Shown here piece by piece: positions 27,215-37,003 of a stretch of DNA of 64,000 nucleotides. Position numbers and translations under genes: made by a program. A model generated the notes under the pieces. That model searched no databases, was not told the DNA's origin, and worked only from the letters and a program-made list of their open reading frames with translations. The DNA is from Pantoea deleyi (GTDB taxonomy: Bacteria > Pseudomonadota > Gammaproteobacteria > Enterobacterales > Enterobacteriaceae): positions 2,294,001 through 2,358,000 of the forward strand of contig NZ_CP071405.1 of the NCBI RefSeq assembly GCF_022647325.1. The letters run 5' to 3'. How positions within the stretch are numbered: position 1 is the first letter of the stretch; each line of letters opens with the position of its first letter.

Positions 27215-28254
27215 AACCCCTGCTGCTGCGGACACTGCCGCGTGAGGAGGCCAGGCTGCGCCAGCGTATCGGCCACGGTCTGGGTTACCCTTTTACCCTG
27301 GCGGGCGAAGATGGTGAGCTTCAGCTGCGGCTGTTCGAGGCTGGCGAGCGGCCACCGGTGCAGAACTTTGCCTGCCGGGCGGGACGGCTAGCCGTGACCG
27401 GAAGCGAAGCGCTGCTGAGCCTCTTTTCCGCCTGCCCGCTGCTGCCCGAACCCGGCGCGTGCGCAGAGTGGTACTGGCCGCTCTTCAACCAGCATCTCAG
27501 CCCGGCGCTGCGCGCACTGTTTGGCGACCTGACCCCGCAGGACGCGGCCTGCGAGCCGGCTGACGGGATGTGCCTGGCGATGTGCGTCACGCTTGGCGAG
27601 GCGCAGGCGCAGAGTCAGTTACGACTTGCGCCCGCCACCCTGGCGGCGCTGTTAAACCAGCCTGGCTGGACGCCGCTCTCTGCACCGCTGCACAGCGCCC
27701 TGCCGCTTTCGCTGCCCATCGATCTGGGTGCGGTGTCGTTTGCCCCCTCGCAGTTACGCACGCTCCGCCCCGGGGACCTGATTTTCCCTGCTACCTCGTA
27801 TTTTTTCCCGACCGGTCGCGGCGAGCTTCGCCTTGCGCAGTGGCACCTTGAGGGCGAATTGCTGTTCGGGGAGGGGCATCCTGCCCGTTTTCTTATTACC
27901 CGTCTGGAGAATAGTTACATGAATGTGACCCCCGAAGAGAATATGCCTGCCGATACCCCCCGACCGGATGAGGGCCTGACTGAAACAGTGGCGCCGGGAT
28001 CATCGCCTTTCGATGCGCTGCCGCTGGCCTTAACCGTGCGCTGCGGTCACCTCAGGCTGACACTGGGGGAGCTGAATCGTCTGGATGTCGGCTCGACGGT
28101 AACGGTCGAGAATGTCGTGCCCGGTGAAGCGCTGCTGTGCCACGGTGAATTTCCGCTGGCGAAAGGCGAGCTGGTCGATGTCGAGGGACGTCTGGGGCTG
28201 CAGATCACTCATATGCTGCCGGGCGTGGCGAGCGTCGGAGATGTGAACAGGTGA
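27211..28254 (+). CDS. hrcQ: HrcQ, T3SS cytoplasmic-ring protein SctQ (unsplit)
   Basis: A 347-residue protein with a C-terminal SpoA/FliN-like domain ([20 protein letters not shown] and [20 protein letters not shown], about residues 275-345). It is one continuous gene, unlike the split hrcQA/hrcQB of Pseudomonas syringae. It builds the sorting-platform pods under the injectisome. A good internal ribosome site before Met237 (27919) suggests a second product; see the separate entry. Confidence 0.92.
   Translation: MKPLLLRTLPREEARLRQRIGHGLGYPFTLAGEDGELQLRLFEAGERPPVQNFACRAGRLAVTGSEALLSLFSACPLLPEPGACAEWYWPLFNQHLSPALRALFGDLTPQDAACEPADGMCLAMCVTLGEAQAQSQLRLAPATLAALLNQPGWTPLSAPLHSALPLSLPIDLGAVSFAPSQLRTLRPGDLIFPATSYFFPTGRGELRLAQWHLEGELLFGEGHPARFLITRLENSYMNVTPEENMPADTPRPDEGLTETVAPGSSPFDALPLALTVRCGHLRLTLGELNRLDVGSTVTVENVVPGEALLCHGEFPLAKGELVDVEGRLGLQITHMLPGVASVGDVNR
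27906..27921 (+). promoter_or_regulatory. Internal ribosome site and start codon within hrcQ
   Basis: GGAGA at 27906-27910 is followed after 8 bases by an in-frame ATG at 27919. Initiation here would give a 111-residue C-terminal HrcQ fragment holding the SpoA domain. YscQ, SsaQ and SpaO are known to make such short SctQ-C products, and P. syringae encodes the same piece as a separate gene (hrcQB). That it is used here is inference. Confidence 0.6.
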
Positions 28255-28913
28255 TGCCGATGGAGATGGGGCCGCTCAATCCGATCATGCTGGCGCTGTT
28301 TCTCGGCGCGCTGGCGCTGCTGCCGATGATGCTCATTATCTGTACCAGCTTTCTGAAGATTACGATGGTGCTGCAGTTAACGCGCAACGCGATGGGCGTA
28401 CAGCAGGTGCCGCCGACGATGGCGCTCAACGGCATAGCCCTGGCGGCCACGCTGTTTATTATGGCACCGGTCTTCAGCGATATCACCGACCGGCTGAAGG
28501 CGATCCCGGTCGATTTCAGCACGATGGAGCGGCTCGAATATACCACCGCTAACGGTATCGAACCGCTGAAAGCCTTTATGCATAAAAATACCGATCCGGA
28601 CATCGTTATCCATCTGCAGGAAAATGCCCAGCGGATGTGGCCAGAAAGAATGGCAAGTTCGGTCACGCCGGACAATATGCTGCTCATCATCCCGGCCTTC
28701 GTGCTGTCGGAGCTGCAGAACGGTTTCAAAATCGGCTTCCTGATCTTTATCCCCTTTATCGTCGTTGATCTGATCGTCTCGAATATCCTGCTGGCACTCG
28801 GGATGCAGATGGTGTCGCCGATGACCGTTTCGCTGCCGCTGAAGATCCTGCTGTTTGTGCTTATCAGCGGCTGGACGCGGCTGCTCGACGGCCTGTTCTA
28901 CAGCTATTTATGA
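28254..28913 (+). CDS. hrcR: HrcR, T3SS export apparatus SctR
   Basis: A 219-residue membrane protein of the FliP/SctR family with four membrane helices and the signatures [19 protein letters not shown] and [19 protein letters not shown]. It forms the pentameric core of the SctRST export pore. The ATG at 28254 overlaps the hrcQ stop; a second Met at 28260 is an alternative. Confidence 0.95.
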   Translation: MPMEMGPLNPIMLALFLGALALLPMMLIICTSFLKITMVLQLTRNAMGVQQVPPTMALNGIALAATLFIMAPVFSDITDRLKAIPVDFSTMERLEYTTANGIEPLKAFMHKNTDPDIVIHLQENAQRMWPERMASSVTPDNMLLIIPAFVLSELQNGFKIGFLIFIPFIVVDLIVSNILLALGMQMVSPMTVSLPLKILLFVLISGWTRLLDGLFYSYL

Positions 28914-28920
28914 GGTCGCC

Positions 28921-29181
28921 ATGGATATTCTGACGCTGTTCCGCCAGGGGTTACTGCTGGTGGTCATCCTCTCCGCGCCGCCGCTGCTGGTGGCGGTGAT
29001 CGCCGGCGTGATTATTTCGCTGGTTCAGGCCGCGATGCAGCTGCAGGATCAGACCCTGCCGTTCTGCATCAAGCTTGTCGCGGTCGGCCTGACGCTGGCG
29101 CTTACCGGGCGCTGGGTCGGGGTTGAACTGATGGAACTGGCGCAGGCGGCGTTCGCCATGATGTCAACGGTCAGATACTGA
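28921..29181 (+). CDS. hrcS: HrcS, T3SS export apparatus SctS
   Basis: An 86-residue protein with two membrane helices (GLLLVVILSAPPLLVAVIAG; PFCIKLVAVGLTLALTGRWV) of the FliQ/SctS family. The signature GVIISLVQAAMQLQDQTLPF connects the helices. The start ATG at 28921 has GAGG upstream. The stop overlaps the hrcT start. Confidence 0.95.
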   Translation: MDILTLFRQGLLLVVILSAPPLLVAVIAGVIISLVQAAMQLQDQTLPFCIKLVAVGLTLALTGRWVGVELMELAQAAFAMMSTVRY

Positions 29182-29996
29182 TGCTGATCGGTTATCCCCT
29201 CACCGATACCTTTCATGCCATTCTCGCGCTGGGCCTGGGCATGGCGCGCATCTTTCCCTGCCTGCTGCTGACGCCGATCTTCTCTTTCAGCGTGATCAAG
29301 GGGCTGCTGCGAACCGCGATTGCCGTGGCGCTGGCGCTGTTTATCGCCCCCGGCATCAAAGAGCAGATCGATGTGCTTGAGCCGACGATGCTGCTGCTGG
29401 TCGGGCTGCTCCTTAAAGAGTTGATGATCGGCACCCTGATCGGCCTGTTACTGGCGCTGCCGTTCTGGCTGTATGAGTCTGTGGGTGCCCTGTTCGATAA
29501 CCAGCGTGGCGCGTTAATGGGCGGGCAAATTAACCCCCAGCTGGGGCCGGATGTGACGCCGCTGGGCAAGCTGATGCAGCAGGTGCTGATATTGCTGCTG
29601 GTCACCGGGCTGGGATTATCGACCATCACCCAGGTGATCTGGGACAGCTACCATCTGTGGTCCGCCACCCGGTGGATACCCTTCCCGGCAGAGGCGGGGT
29701 TTCACGTCTGGCTCTCGCTGCTGGGCAACCTCTTCAGCGATATGGTGCTGTACGCCGGGCCGCCGGTGGCGCTGATGCTGCTGCTCGACTTTGCCATCGG
29801 CGTGATGAGTCTCTACAGCCCTCAGCTCCAGGCGACCGCGCTGACCATCCCGCTGAAATGCCTGCTTGGCCTGCTCTTTTTCATTCTCTATCTGCCCCTG
29901 CTGGATCATCTGGGGAACGCGCGGCTCTATGAACTGCGCGATCTTATTCCAGTGCTGTCGCAGATCCTTTCCCCTTCCGCCGGGAGCGCGCCATGA
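29181..29996 (+). CDS. hrcT: HrcT, T3SS export apparatus SctT
   Basis: A 271-residue FliR/SctT-family membrane protein with about six membrane helices; LLKELMIGTLIGLLLALPFW and FDNQRGALMGGQINPQLG are typical. It completes the SctRST pore. It overlaps hrcS at the start and hrcU at the end (ATGA-type). Confidence 0.95.
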   Translation: MLIGYPLTDTFHAILALGLGMARIFPCLLLTPIFSFSVIKGLLRTAIAVALALFIAPGIKEQIDVLEPTMLLLVGLLLKELMIGTLIGLLLALPFWLYESVGALFDNQRGALMGGQINPQLGPDVTPLGKLMQQVLILLLVTGLGLSTITQVIWDSYHLWSATRWIPFPAEAGFHVWLSLLGNLFSDMVLYAGPPVALMLLLDFAIGVMSLYSPQLQATALTIPLKCLLGLLFFILYLPLLDHLGNARLYELRDLIPVLSQILSPSAGSAP

Positions 29997-31078
29997 GCGA
30001 TAAAACCGAAGATGCCACACCGCAAAAACTCAGAGAGTCGCGCAAAAAAGGCCAGGTCAGCCAGAGCCAGGATATCCCTAAGCTGCTGATCTCAATCGGC
30101 ATCCTTGAGACCCTGTTTGCGCTGGTGGAGACCGGGATGCAGCGGCTGCAGGCGATGATGCTGCTGCCGTTAATGCGACTGCGTGAGCCTTTCGATCACG
30201 CGCTGGAGGAAGTGATCAGCGAGGGGGCCGCCGTGATGCTGGTGCTGGTCGGCCTCGCGTGCGCCATTGCCATGCTGCTGCGGGTGGCAGGCGGCTGGGT
30301 GCAGTTTGGCCCGCTCTTCTCCACCGAAGCGCTGGCACCAAAACCGGATGCGCTTAACCCGTTCAATCAGCTGAAGAATATGTTTTCCGCCCGCCAGTTT
30401 ACCCAGATTCTGACCAGCATCGTCAAAGCGGTGGTGATAGGTTTGGTGGTGTGGCAGGCGATTATGCCGGACCTCGGCGGCCTGGCGCAGCTGGCGCTCG
30501 GCGATCTCAACGGCTTCTGGCAGGGCGTGATGGCGCTGTTTATCAAAGTGTCACGTCGGGTGCTGATGGTGATGCTGGTCATCAGCCTGTTCGATTTTGG
30601 AATTCAGCGCTATTTCTTCCTGAAACAGCAGCGTATGAGTCACGAAGATATCAAAAACGAGTTCAAACAGAGCGAAGGCGATCCCCATATGAAAGGCCAC
30701 CGCCGCCAGGTGGCGCAGGAGATCCTGAACGAAGAGCCGGTGGCCGCCCACGATGTAAACGTAGAGGAGGCGGATGTGTTGCTGGTCAACCCGACCCATT
30801 TTGCCGTCGGCCTCTATTACCGCCCGGATGAAACCCCGCTGCCGCGCCTGCTGTTTAAGGCGTGCGATGAAGACGCGCGGGCCTTAATTGAAGAGGCGCA
30901 GCGTAAAAAGAAACCGGTGATCCGCTTTATCTGGCTGACCCGCACGCTGTGGCGCACCACGCGCGAAGGGGCCTATGTGCCACGCGAAACCTTAAATGCC
31001 GTGGCGCAGGTCTATCGTCTGCTGCGGGAGCTGGAAGATCACTATCTGGATGAGGTGATTGAGATTCGGGAAGAGTAG
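29993..31078 (+). CDS. hrcU: HrcU, T3SS autoprotease/switch SctU
   Basis: A 361-residue FlhB/SctU-family protein. The N-terminus begins SDKTEDATPQKLRESRKKGQ, four membrane helices follow, and the cytoplasmic domain holds the self-cleavage site NPTH (in LLVNPTHFAVGLYYR). It switches secretion from pilus subunits to effectors together with HrpP. It is the last gene of the rightward hrp operon and is convergent with dspF. Confidence 0.96.
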   Translation: MSDKTEDATPQKLRESRKKGQVSQSQDIPKLLISIGILETLFALVETGMQRLQAMMLLPLMRLREPFDHALEEVISEGAAVMLVLVGLACAIAMLLRVAGGWVQFGPLFSTEALAPKPDALNPFNQLKNMFSARQFTQILTSIVKAVVIGLVVWQAIMPDLGGLAQLALGDLNGFWQGVMALFIKVSRRVLMVMLVISLFDFGIQRYFFLKQQRMSHEDIKNEFKQSEGDPHMKGHRRQVAQEILNEEPVAAHDVNVEEADVLLVNPTHFAVGLYYRPDETPLPRLLFKACDEDARALIEEAQRKKKPVIRFIWLTRTLWRTTREGAYVPRETLNAVAQVYRLLRELEDHYLDEVIEIREE

Positions 31079-31098
31079 TGCGGAGGGTGACTCCGCAC
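31078..31098. terminator. Hairpin between convergent hrcU and dspF
   Basis: A perfect 8-bp stem GTGCGGAG/CTCCGCAC with loop GGTGA begins at the last base of the hrcU stop codon. The T run that follows is short (GGGTTTC), so it is a probable rather than certain terminator; it lies between two convergent operons, where one is needed. Confidence 0.55.
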
Positions 31099-31105
31099 GG
31101 GTTTC

Positions 31106-31519
31106 TCAGGCCGCCACGATCTCCGGCAGTAATAGTCGCATCTCACGCGCCTGCTGAATAAAGGCCAGCATCAGGGCGCTGAACGTCGCCGGGGTCAGGC
31201 CGGCCAGCGGCTGCTGATAACAGATCCGCATCTGCTCCTCTTCATCCAGCGCCAGCCAGCAGCCGCGCATAGCCTGCATTTCAAAGTTGAGTTTCATCAA
31301 CAGCCGCCAGGTGGTGAGCTGATCGGTCAGCAGCGCGGAGGCGAAGAGCTGGCAGTGCAGCAACAGCGTGTCGCTTCCCGCTGGCAGTTCCAGTATCACC
31401 GCCTCCTGGCCCTGCTCATCCTGCATCGCGCACACGCCGTTGTCGATAGTCAGTGAAATCCCCTGGCGGCGGCCAAAATCGTCCAGCAGCCGCTGCAGGT
31501 TTTGTTGCTGCATCATCAT
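31106..31519 (-). CDS. dspF: DspF, class IA chaperone for DspE
   Basis: A 137-residue small acidic Tir/CesT-family chaperone (DSLLLHCQLFASALLTDQL-like core; MRICYQQPLAGLTPATFSAL). DspF keeps DspE secretion-competent. It lies directly downstream of dspE, 30 bp apart, as in Erwinia amylovora. Three ATGs in a row begin the gene; AGGAG is best spaced for the second or third. Confidence 0.88.
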   Translation of the reverse strand: MMMQQQNLQRLLDDFGRRQGISLTIDNGVCAMQDEQGQEAVILELPAGSDTLLLHCQLFASALLTDQLTTWRLLMKLNFEMQAMRGCWLALDEEEQMRICYQQPLAGLTPATFSALMLAFIQQAREMRLLLPEIVAA

Positions 31520-31549
31520 CTTCTCCTGTGGGTGCAGGGTCAGGCGGGC

Positions 31550-34500
31550 TTACAGTCGTCCGCGCTTTTCCTGGGTTTCGGCATGGGTTAACGCATCGAC
31601 CAGCGTCTGGCTGGCATGGGTAATCTCCCCCTCAAGGGTAAAGGCGACCGGTGTCTGCGGGTCTGTACCGTAGTTAAAACTGATTTTTCCCAGATTACGG
31701 CTGAGGCTGACGCTGGCGGCGCTCTGACTGCCGGCGACAAATAGCGGCAGATTAATCCCCTCCTGTTTGGTATCGGTCGCGCTGAAACCAATCGATTTGA
31801 CCCGCAGATGCGCCCGATCGCGCAGCAGCGCGGCGACCTCCTCCGGCTGGGTTTCATGACGCAGCCACGCCTGCTGAAGTGCGTAGCGCCGTTCATCATG
31901 CAGCTCCAGGGTCACCACCGCCTGGGTGTTACGGTTTTTTTGTAGCTCGCGGATGACCGCTTTCAGCCCCGGCTTCTCTTCCATAAAGCGGCTGATCGCC
32001 TCAGCCGCGCTCTCCGGCAGCTCGCTGGCAAACAGGCTGTGCACTACGTGCATCAGGTTATTGCTGTCCACTTTGCGCAGATTGTTATAGGTGCTCTGGT
32101 ACTCCGCACTGTTGAGCTGATGGCAGTGCAGCGTGTGCGCCCGGCGCTGCAAATCCAGCGCCCGGGCGCTGTTGATAACGCCATACTGGCCATTTCCCAC
32201 GGGCGCCAGCGCCAGCAGGTGGGTCAGCAGTTTATTGAGCTTGCTGGCCGTGGCCTGTGGTTCGGTCTGCATAGCGGTGCTGAACGTCTCACCGCTCCCG
32301 CCAGCTTTCGCCACTGTATCGTCCGCCTTATTCAGCGTCTCCAGCCTGCTTTTATCGGCCGCAGAGAGCGGACGCAGCGTGCCGGGATGCGCCTGGCGCT
32401 CGCTCAGGCTCTGCTGTAGCAGCCCGTTCAGCCCCGCTGAGCGCTCGGTTTTCACCTTCTCCGGTGGTTTGTCCGCCTCTTTCAGCGCCTGCAACAGCGT
32501 ATTGGTCTGCGGATCGTCGAAGTGGCTGGCCGCCTGCTCGATCAGCTTCTCCAGCTGACGCGGGTGAACGGGTTCCGCCCGGGCGATATCAAGGCTCAAG
32601 CTGTGCCGGGTGCGATTATCGATGCTGGCCTGAATCGTGGTGCTGTTGATGCCAAACAGGGGAACACGCAGCGTTGACGACGCGCGGGTGGTTATGCCCA
32701 CCCCGCCGTTAAGGCCGACCCCGGCGCTGACGCTGTTAAACAGCCGCAGACGGTTGTCGCTGCGGCTCTGGGTACTGCCCGTCGCGCTGTGAGCAGTGGC
32801 GCGCTCACGCTGCGCATTCAGGATATTTGTCCCCACCTGCGCCATGCCGCCGACGCGAACCCGGGTTCTGTTTTTCCGCCCATCGCTGCCGCCAGAGGAG
32901 AGGCGCAAACCGCCGCCCGCCATCGCGATCGCCGAGGCATCCACGTTGAAGGTCAGCGTCGTGCCCTGCTTCACCTTGTGGCTGACGCCCTTCTCCAGCA
33001 CCTCGCCGGGATCGAGTTCCCCCTGCGTAAGCTGCGTGATAAAGGGCGCCAGTTCCGCCTCGTTCAGGGTAAAGCTGACGCTGTTCTGCAACTGACGCTG
33101 CAGGGCGATAGCCACCATGCCGCCCAGCCGCACAGAGGGAACGAGGCTGCGGCTGCCGCCCGACGCCTGGCCGGTACTGGTGGCAGACTGGCTGAACGGA
33201 CTCCAGCCTGCGGCTCCAAACAGCGTGCCGGTGGTGCCGCCGTTTCGGCTGAAGGTGACGCTGATGCCCCCTTCGCCACGGGAGAAACTGGCGCTGTAGG
33301 CGCGATCAAGGTTGCCGCGCACGCCCGGAATGCCGATCACCTCACCGCCGGGAATCACCGACAGCGTGACCATGCCGCCATAGTTACGGCCAAGCGCGAA
33401 GTTTTCCCCCGGCTCCAGCGCGCTCAGCGTTTTTAACAGTTGCGCTGCCAGCGCCTGCTGGTCGGGGGCTTTCAGAACCGTGCGGGTCGTCATGTTCAGG
33501 CCGTGATGCGGCTTACTCATCGCATTGATAAAGGATTTGATCGCGTCATAGCTGGCTTCCAGCTGGCTGTTATTCAGGAAGCCCTGACTGGTCGCTTTCT
33601 GCACCAGATTCTCGCCATACTCCTCGTCACGCAAAACACGCAGCCGTTCACCGAGCGTTGCGAGCCGGGCCGGACTGGCCTGCGGGTCATCGACCCAGGC
33701 GGCCATCCGATCCACCAGGTCATGCAGGGCGGACATCATTAACCCGTCGAGCACCAGGCGAGATTTCACCAGCCCCATCTCATCATGGGGATCGCGCATG
33801 CGCCCCAGTGGCGGCGCTGCTTTCTGGTGCCGGGTCACGACGCCGTTTGCCTGTAAATGGCTGATGGCCGTGCTGCTCCCCTCCCGGAGCGGAAAACGCC
33901 GGAAGACCGCATCCAGACGGGACAGCAGATTCTCATCATCGCTCCAGGGGTTGATCGCCTGGGTGGCCGCCCTGAACCGTGAGGGACTGAACGCCTCTTT
34001 TTCACGCCCGTCGCCGTGCAGCGCGCCGCTGTGCTGACCAAGCAGCGTGCCGTGGTGCTGCACGCTGTCGGCCACCGTATCGATAAACGTCTGCAGATGA
34101 CCCAGCAGCGCCCGGTCAACCTCGCGGGTGTCGAGCGCGGCAAGCCGGGCCTGCAGGCTCTGGTGCGCCGCCGCGCCCGGTGCTGCCGGTAAGGCTTTAA
34201 GCCGCTGATAGAGTGCCGCCTGTTGCGCATAGAGCGGACGCAGCCCCTCGCGCCCCTGCCAGTGATGGCGCGTGGCATACCAGGCACTTTTCAGCGGCCT
34301 GGGTGGCGTCGGCCGGGTATTGAGCAGGTGCGCGCCAAGCCGGTCGCGCAGGCGGCTGTTGACATGGTTGCCATCACGTCCGGTCATCCCGGCGATGCTG
34401 GTTTCATACTTCAGCGTCATGCCGTGAACGTTGACACTTTTCGAGGCTTCATCCAGTCGCTCTGTCGCTTTCAGCGGGGCCGGGCGGGACCTGCTGACAG

Positions 34501-36940
34501 GCGGTGCCATCAGGTCAGCGTCGTCCAGCACTCGCCAGCGCTCTGCGTCAGCGATGTCCGGTTGCGGGCGGGTGTCATCATCCTGGCCGTCGACCCTCTC
34601 CACCGGCACACCGGCCAGCTGCAGAATCGCGCTGCGCCCGCCTTTATCCGCCACCATCAGCGCCCCGCTGGAACTGTTATGCAGTCGCTCTGCGGGCGCC
34701 AGTTCCGGCGGGAGCGCCACCGGTTGCCAGCGCGCATCCGGACGACGGCCAGGGGAGGCACGCCAGTCCGCTTCCGGCAGCCGCCACAGCCTGCCCCGCT
34801 GGTCGAGAACATAGAGGTTCCGGTTCTGGTCGGTAGAGATGTCCGTCAGCGTGTTGCCCTCACCGCGGGCAGGCAGCGTCGCCCGGGTATGGGGCAGCCA
34901 GTTTGCGATCCCGGCCTTTGTCAGGGTTTGCATCATTTTCTGCGCCTGACGGGTCCCGGCCTGGCTGCAGTGATACTGCAGGGTATTGTTTTCAGCGATC
35001 GCCGCACAGTGCTCCCCATCCAGCGGTGCAATGGCGCGCGCTTTATTATTCTCATCAAACCCCGGCAGCGGCAGCTCCACGCTCAGAGTGACGTTTAACT
35101 GTCGCAGGGCAAAACGGTGGTGCGCTCCGTCAATCCTGTCACTCTTCTGGCTGATCTTAACGCGTGACGGCAGCCCGTCGCGGATCACCCAGCCGCTGCT
35201 GTCCTGCGCCCGCTTCAGGCTGTCAGCCTTCTCCTGACTCGCCGCCCAGCGCCCGGCGTTGCTGTCCCAGGCGTACAGTTTGCCTTCATATATCATCAGC
35301 TGGCCGGTGCGGCCGGTGTCCACCCGCTCGTGGGCCAGCGGGCGCGGCTGCAGTAAGCCGTCGTGATGATCCAGCACCAGGCTCTCGCTGAGATTCCAGC
35401 GCGCCTCAAGCTGACCTTGCCCGTTAAGCACGCAGAGATGTTTCTGGTCGGCACGACTTTTCACCACGGCCATCAGCTCTCCATCCTGACGGACGTTCAG
35501 GCTGCTGATGATCGCCCCGGCACCCAGTTGCTCAGCCAGCGTGGCCGGGTCTGGTTCCGGCTGCATCACCATCTCACTGCTCTCCTGCGCCTGCGGTAAC
35601 GCGGCGCTCCAGAGCGTTCCCTCGCTGTTCAGCGCATAGAGACGTTCGTTATGCAGCGCAACCCCGGTGGCGTGAAAAGCCTGGCTGCCGCCCTCACGAT
35701 TCCGGGTGCTGAGGGTGATTTTCTGCTGTGCCTTGCTGTCAGCACTGAGCGTCCTGAGCAGCATCACCGACTGCTCAGCGGTTTTGTCGTCGCTGAGCAG
35801 GAGGAGTGCGGCACCCTGCGCGCTGACGCAATAACCGGTGATTTTGTTGATTTTTGCCGACGTTTCGCCGCTGGAAAGGTTATGCAGGGTCTTCTTGTCG
35901 TAAATGGCATACAGCATGCCATCGGGCTGGCTGCTCAGCCTGCTGTAGCTTTTCGCCTCATCGCTATCGACCTGCGCCCAGCGCGTGGCGGCATCATCAA
36001 GCCGGTAGAGCCGTCCGTTGTGCTCGCGCATCAGCTCCGGAACAGGCTGTCCGGCCGCGGCGTTCTCCGCACCTGTGACCTGGCGCTCATGGCGAAAGAT
36101 GCCGCTCACCAGCGACTGCATCGCCTCATCCGGCAGCGCCGCCAGCCGTTGCGCTGCATCCTGCTGCGACCAGGCGGGCATCGGACAGCTGCTGGTCAGG
36201 CCGATAAACAGCGCGGGCGACCCCTGTAGCGTGAAGAGCCGCCCGTCAGGGGCCATCAGCCCATGCTGGCAATGGTCCTCGCTGGCCTGATGCCTCAGCC
36301 AGCGATGATGCGGGCTGGCCAGCGTTTCGCTGAGGATAGCGGTGAGCGGGTCTGAGGCGCTCTGAATCACGCTTAGCGTGCCGTTTTCCGTGAGAGCCAG
36401 TCTGGCAAACTGAGGCTGCAGGCCGCCTGGCCGCGTGGCGGCCGCCTCTTCGGCCGCGAGAAACGCCTGCTGCTGCAGGGGATTGCGCTGGCTCGCCTCC
36501 AGCGCGGCATGACGCTCCTCAGCAATGGGCGAGAGCAGATGACGACGACGGGAGGGCCAGGGTTCCGGCTCACGCCCCGGACGCAACGGCGGTTCGTCAG
36601 GGTGCGTGTCAGCGGGGGGATGCGCTGCCGCGATCGGGGAACGCCTCTGCGTCTCCGGCGCGCGGGCGCTGTCCGCAGCGGCGGCGGGGGGATGACGGCG
36701 ACACCGCGCCCGCAGACGGCTGAGACACTGTCGCAGGCTGCCCGGACGCTGGCGGGCATCCGTGGCCCGCTGGCGCAGCGTCGGGGCAGCCTGACTCGCG
36801 ACCTCCTGATGCAGGGAGCCGCCTGCGGTCTGCTGCGGGCGGCGGAAAAACTGACGTAAGGGAATTGCGTTACCGGCACTGGCAGGCGACGCAGATTGCG
36901 CCGCACGCAGGCTTCCCGAAAACGGGAGGTGAATAGCCAT
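31550..36940 (-). CDS. dspE: DspE/WtsE/AvrE-family giant effector
   Basis: A 1796-residue effector (E. amylovora DspE is about 1838). The N-terminal 250 residues are disordered and Pro/Arg/Ala-rich. A beta-propeller-like region follows (SRLSSQPDGMLYAIYDKKTL and repeats with LYALNSEGTLW, LYVLDQRGRLW). The C-terminal half resembles the AvrE channel region, with LKSAWYATRHHWQGREGLRP, LGRMRDPHDEMGLVKSRLVL, HHGLNMTTRTVL and the ending KISFNYGTDPQTPVAFTLEG. AvrE-family proteins form water/solute channels in the plant plasma membrane. The ATG at 36940 has GAGGA upstream; a GTG at 36976 is less likely. It follows hrpT by 63 bp with no clear hrp box, so it may be read through from the hrpA operon. Confidence 0.95.
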   Translation of the reverse strand: MAIHLPFSGSLRAAQSASPASAGNAIPLRQFFRRPQQTAGGSLHQEVASQAAPTLRQRATDARQRPGSLRQCLSRLRARCRRHPPAAAADSARAPETQRRSPIAAAHPPADTHPDEPPLRPGREPEPWPSRRRHLLSPIAEERHAALEASQRNPLQQQAFLAAEEAAATRPGGLQPQFARLALTENGTLSVIQSASDPLTAILSETLASPHHRWLRHQASEDHCQHGLMAPDGRLFTLQGSPALFIGLTSSCPMPAWSQQDAAQRLAALPDEAMQSLVSGIFRHERQVTGAENAAAGQPVPELMREHNGRLYRLDDAATRWAQVDSDEAKSYSRLSSQPDGMLYAIYDKKTLHNLSSGETSAKINKITGYCVSAQGAALLLLSDDKTAEQSVMLLRTLSADSKAQQKITLSTRNREGGSQAFHATGVALHNERLYALNSEGTLWSAALPQAQESSEMVMQPEPDPATLAEQLGAGAIISSLNVRQDGELMAVVKSRADQKHLCVLNGQGQLEARWNLSESLVLDHHDGLLQPRPLAHERVDTGRTGQLMIYEGKLYAWDSNAGRWAASQEKADSLKRAQDSSGWVIRDGLPSRVKISQKSDRIDGAHHRFALRQLNVTLSVELPLPGFDENNKARAIAPLDGEHCAAIAENNTLQYHCSQAGTRQAQKMMQTLTKAGIANWLPHTRATLPARGEGNTLTDISTDQNRNLYVLDQRGRLWRLPEADWRASPGRRPDARWQPVALPPELAPAERLHNSSSGALMVADKGGRSAILQLAGVPVERVDGQDDDTRPQPDIADAERWRVLDDADLMAPPVSRSRPAPLKATERLDEASKSVNVHGMTLKYETSIAGMTGRDGNHVNSRLRDRLGAHLLNTRPTPPRPLKSAWYATRHHWQGREGLRPLYAQQAALYQRLKALPAAPGAAAHQSLQARLAALDTREVDRALLGHLQTFIDTVADSVQHHGTLLGQHSGALHGDGREKEAFSPSRFRAATQAINPWSDDENLLSRLDAVFRRFPLREGSSTAISHLQANGVVTRHQKAAPPLGRMRDPHDEMGLVKSRLVLDGLMMSALHDLVDRMAAWVDDPQASPARLATLGERLRVLRDEEYGENLVQKATSQGFLNNSQLEASYDAIKSFINAMSKPHHGLNMTTRTVLKAPDQQALAAQLLKTLSALEPGENFALGRNYGGMVTLSVIPGGEVIGIPGVRGNLDRAYSASFSRGEGGISVTFSRNGGTTGTLFGAAGWSPFSQSATSTGQASGGSRSLVPSVRLGGMVAIALQRQLQNSVSFTLNEAELAPFITQLTQGELDPGEVLEKGVSHKVKQGTTLTFNVDASAIAMAGGGLRLSSGGSDGRKNRTRVRVGGMAQVGTNILNAQRERATAHSATGSTQSRSDNRLRLFNSVSAGVGLNGGVGITTRASSTLRVPLFGINSTTIQASIDNRTRHSLSLDIARAEPVHPRQLEKLIEQAASHFDDPQTNTLLQALKEADKPPEKVKTERSAGLNGLLQQSLSERQAHPGTLRPLSAADKSRLETLNKADDTVAKAGGSGETFSTAMQTEPQATASKLNKLLTHLLALAPVGNGQYGVINSARALDLQRRAHTLHCHQLNSAEYQSTYNNLRKVDSNNLMHVVHSLFASELPESAAEAISRFMEEKPGLKAVIRELQKNRNTQAVVTLELHDERRYALQQAWLRHETQPEEVAALLRDRAHLRVKSIGFSATDTKQEGINLPLFVAGSQSAASVSLSRNLGKISFNYGTDPQTPVAFTLEGEITHASQTLVDALTHAETQEKRGRL

Positions 36941-36963
36941 GGGTGATCCTCGCTCAAATGCGG

Positions 36964-36982
36964 CCCCGGCGATCAACCGGGG
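36964..36982. repeat. GC-rich inverted repeat between hrpT and dspE
   Basis: CCCCGG (36964-36969) and CCGGGG (36977-36982) pair around a 7-base loop in the 63-bp gap before dspE. On the transcribed (minus) strand no T run follows, so it is not an ordinary terminator. It could slow polymerase or mark an RNA processing point. Confidence 0.5.
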
Positions 36983-37003
36983 TCTGAGACTGCCGAAACG
37001 CGG

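Noticed and set aside
32789..33436. Long plus-strand frames opposite dspE (also 34223-35098)
   Set aside because: Antisense shadows in a G+C-rich gene; composition is not protein-like and there is no start signal.
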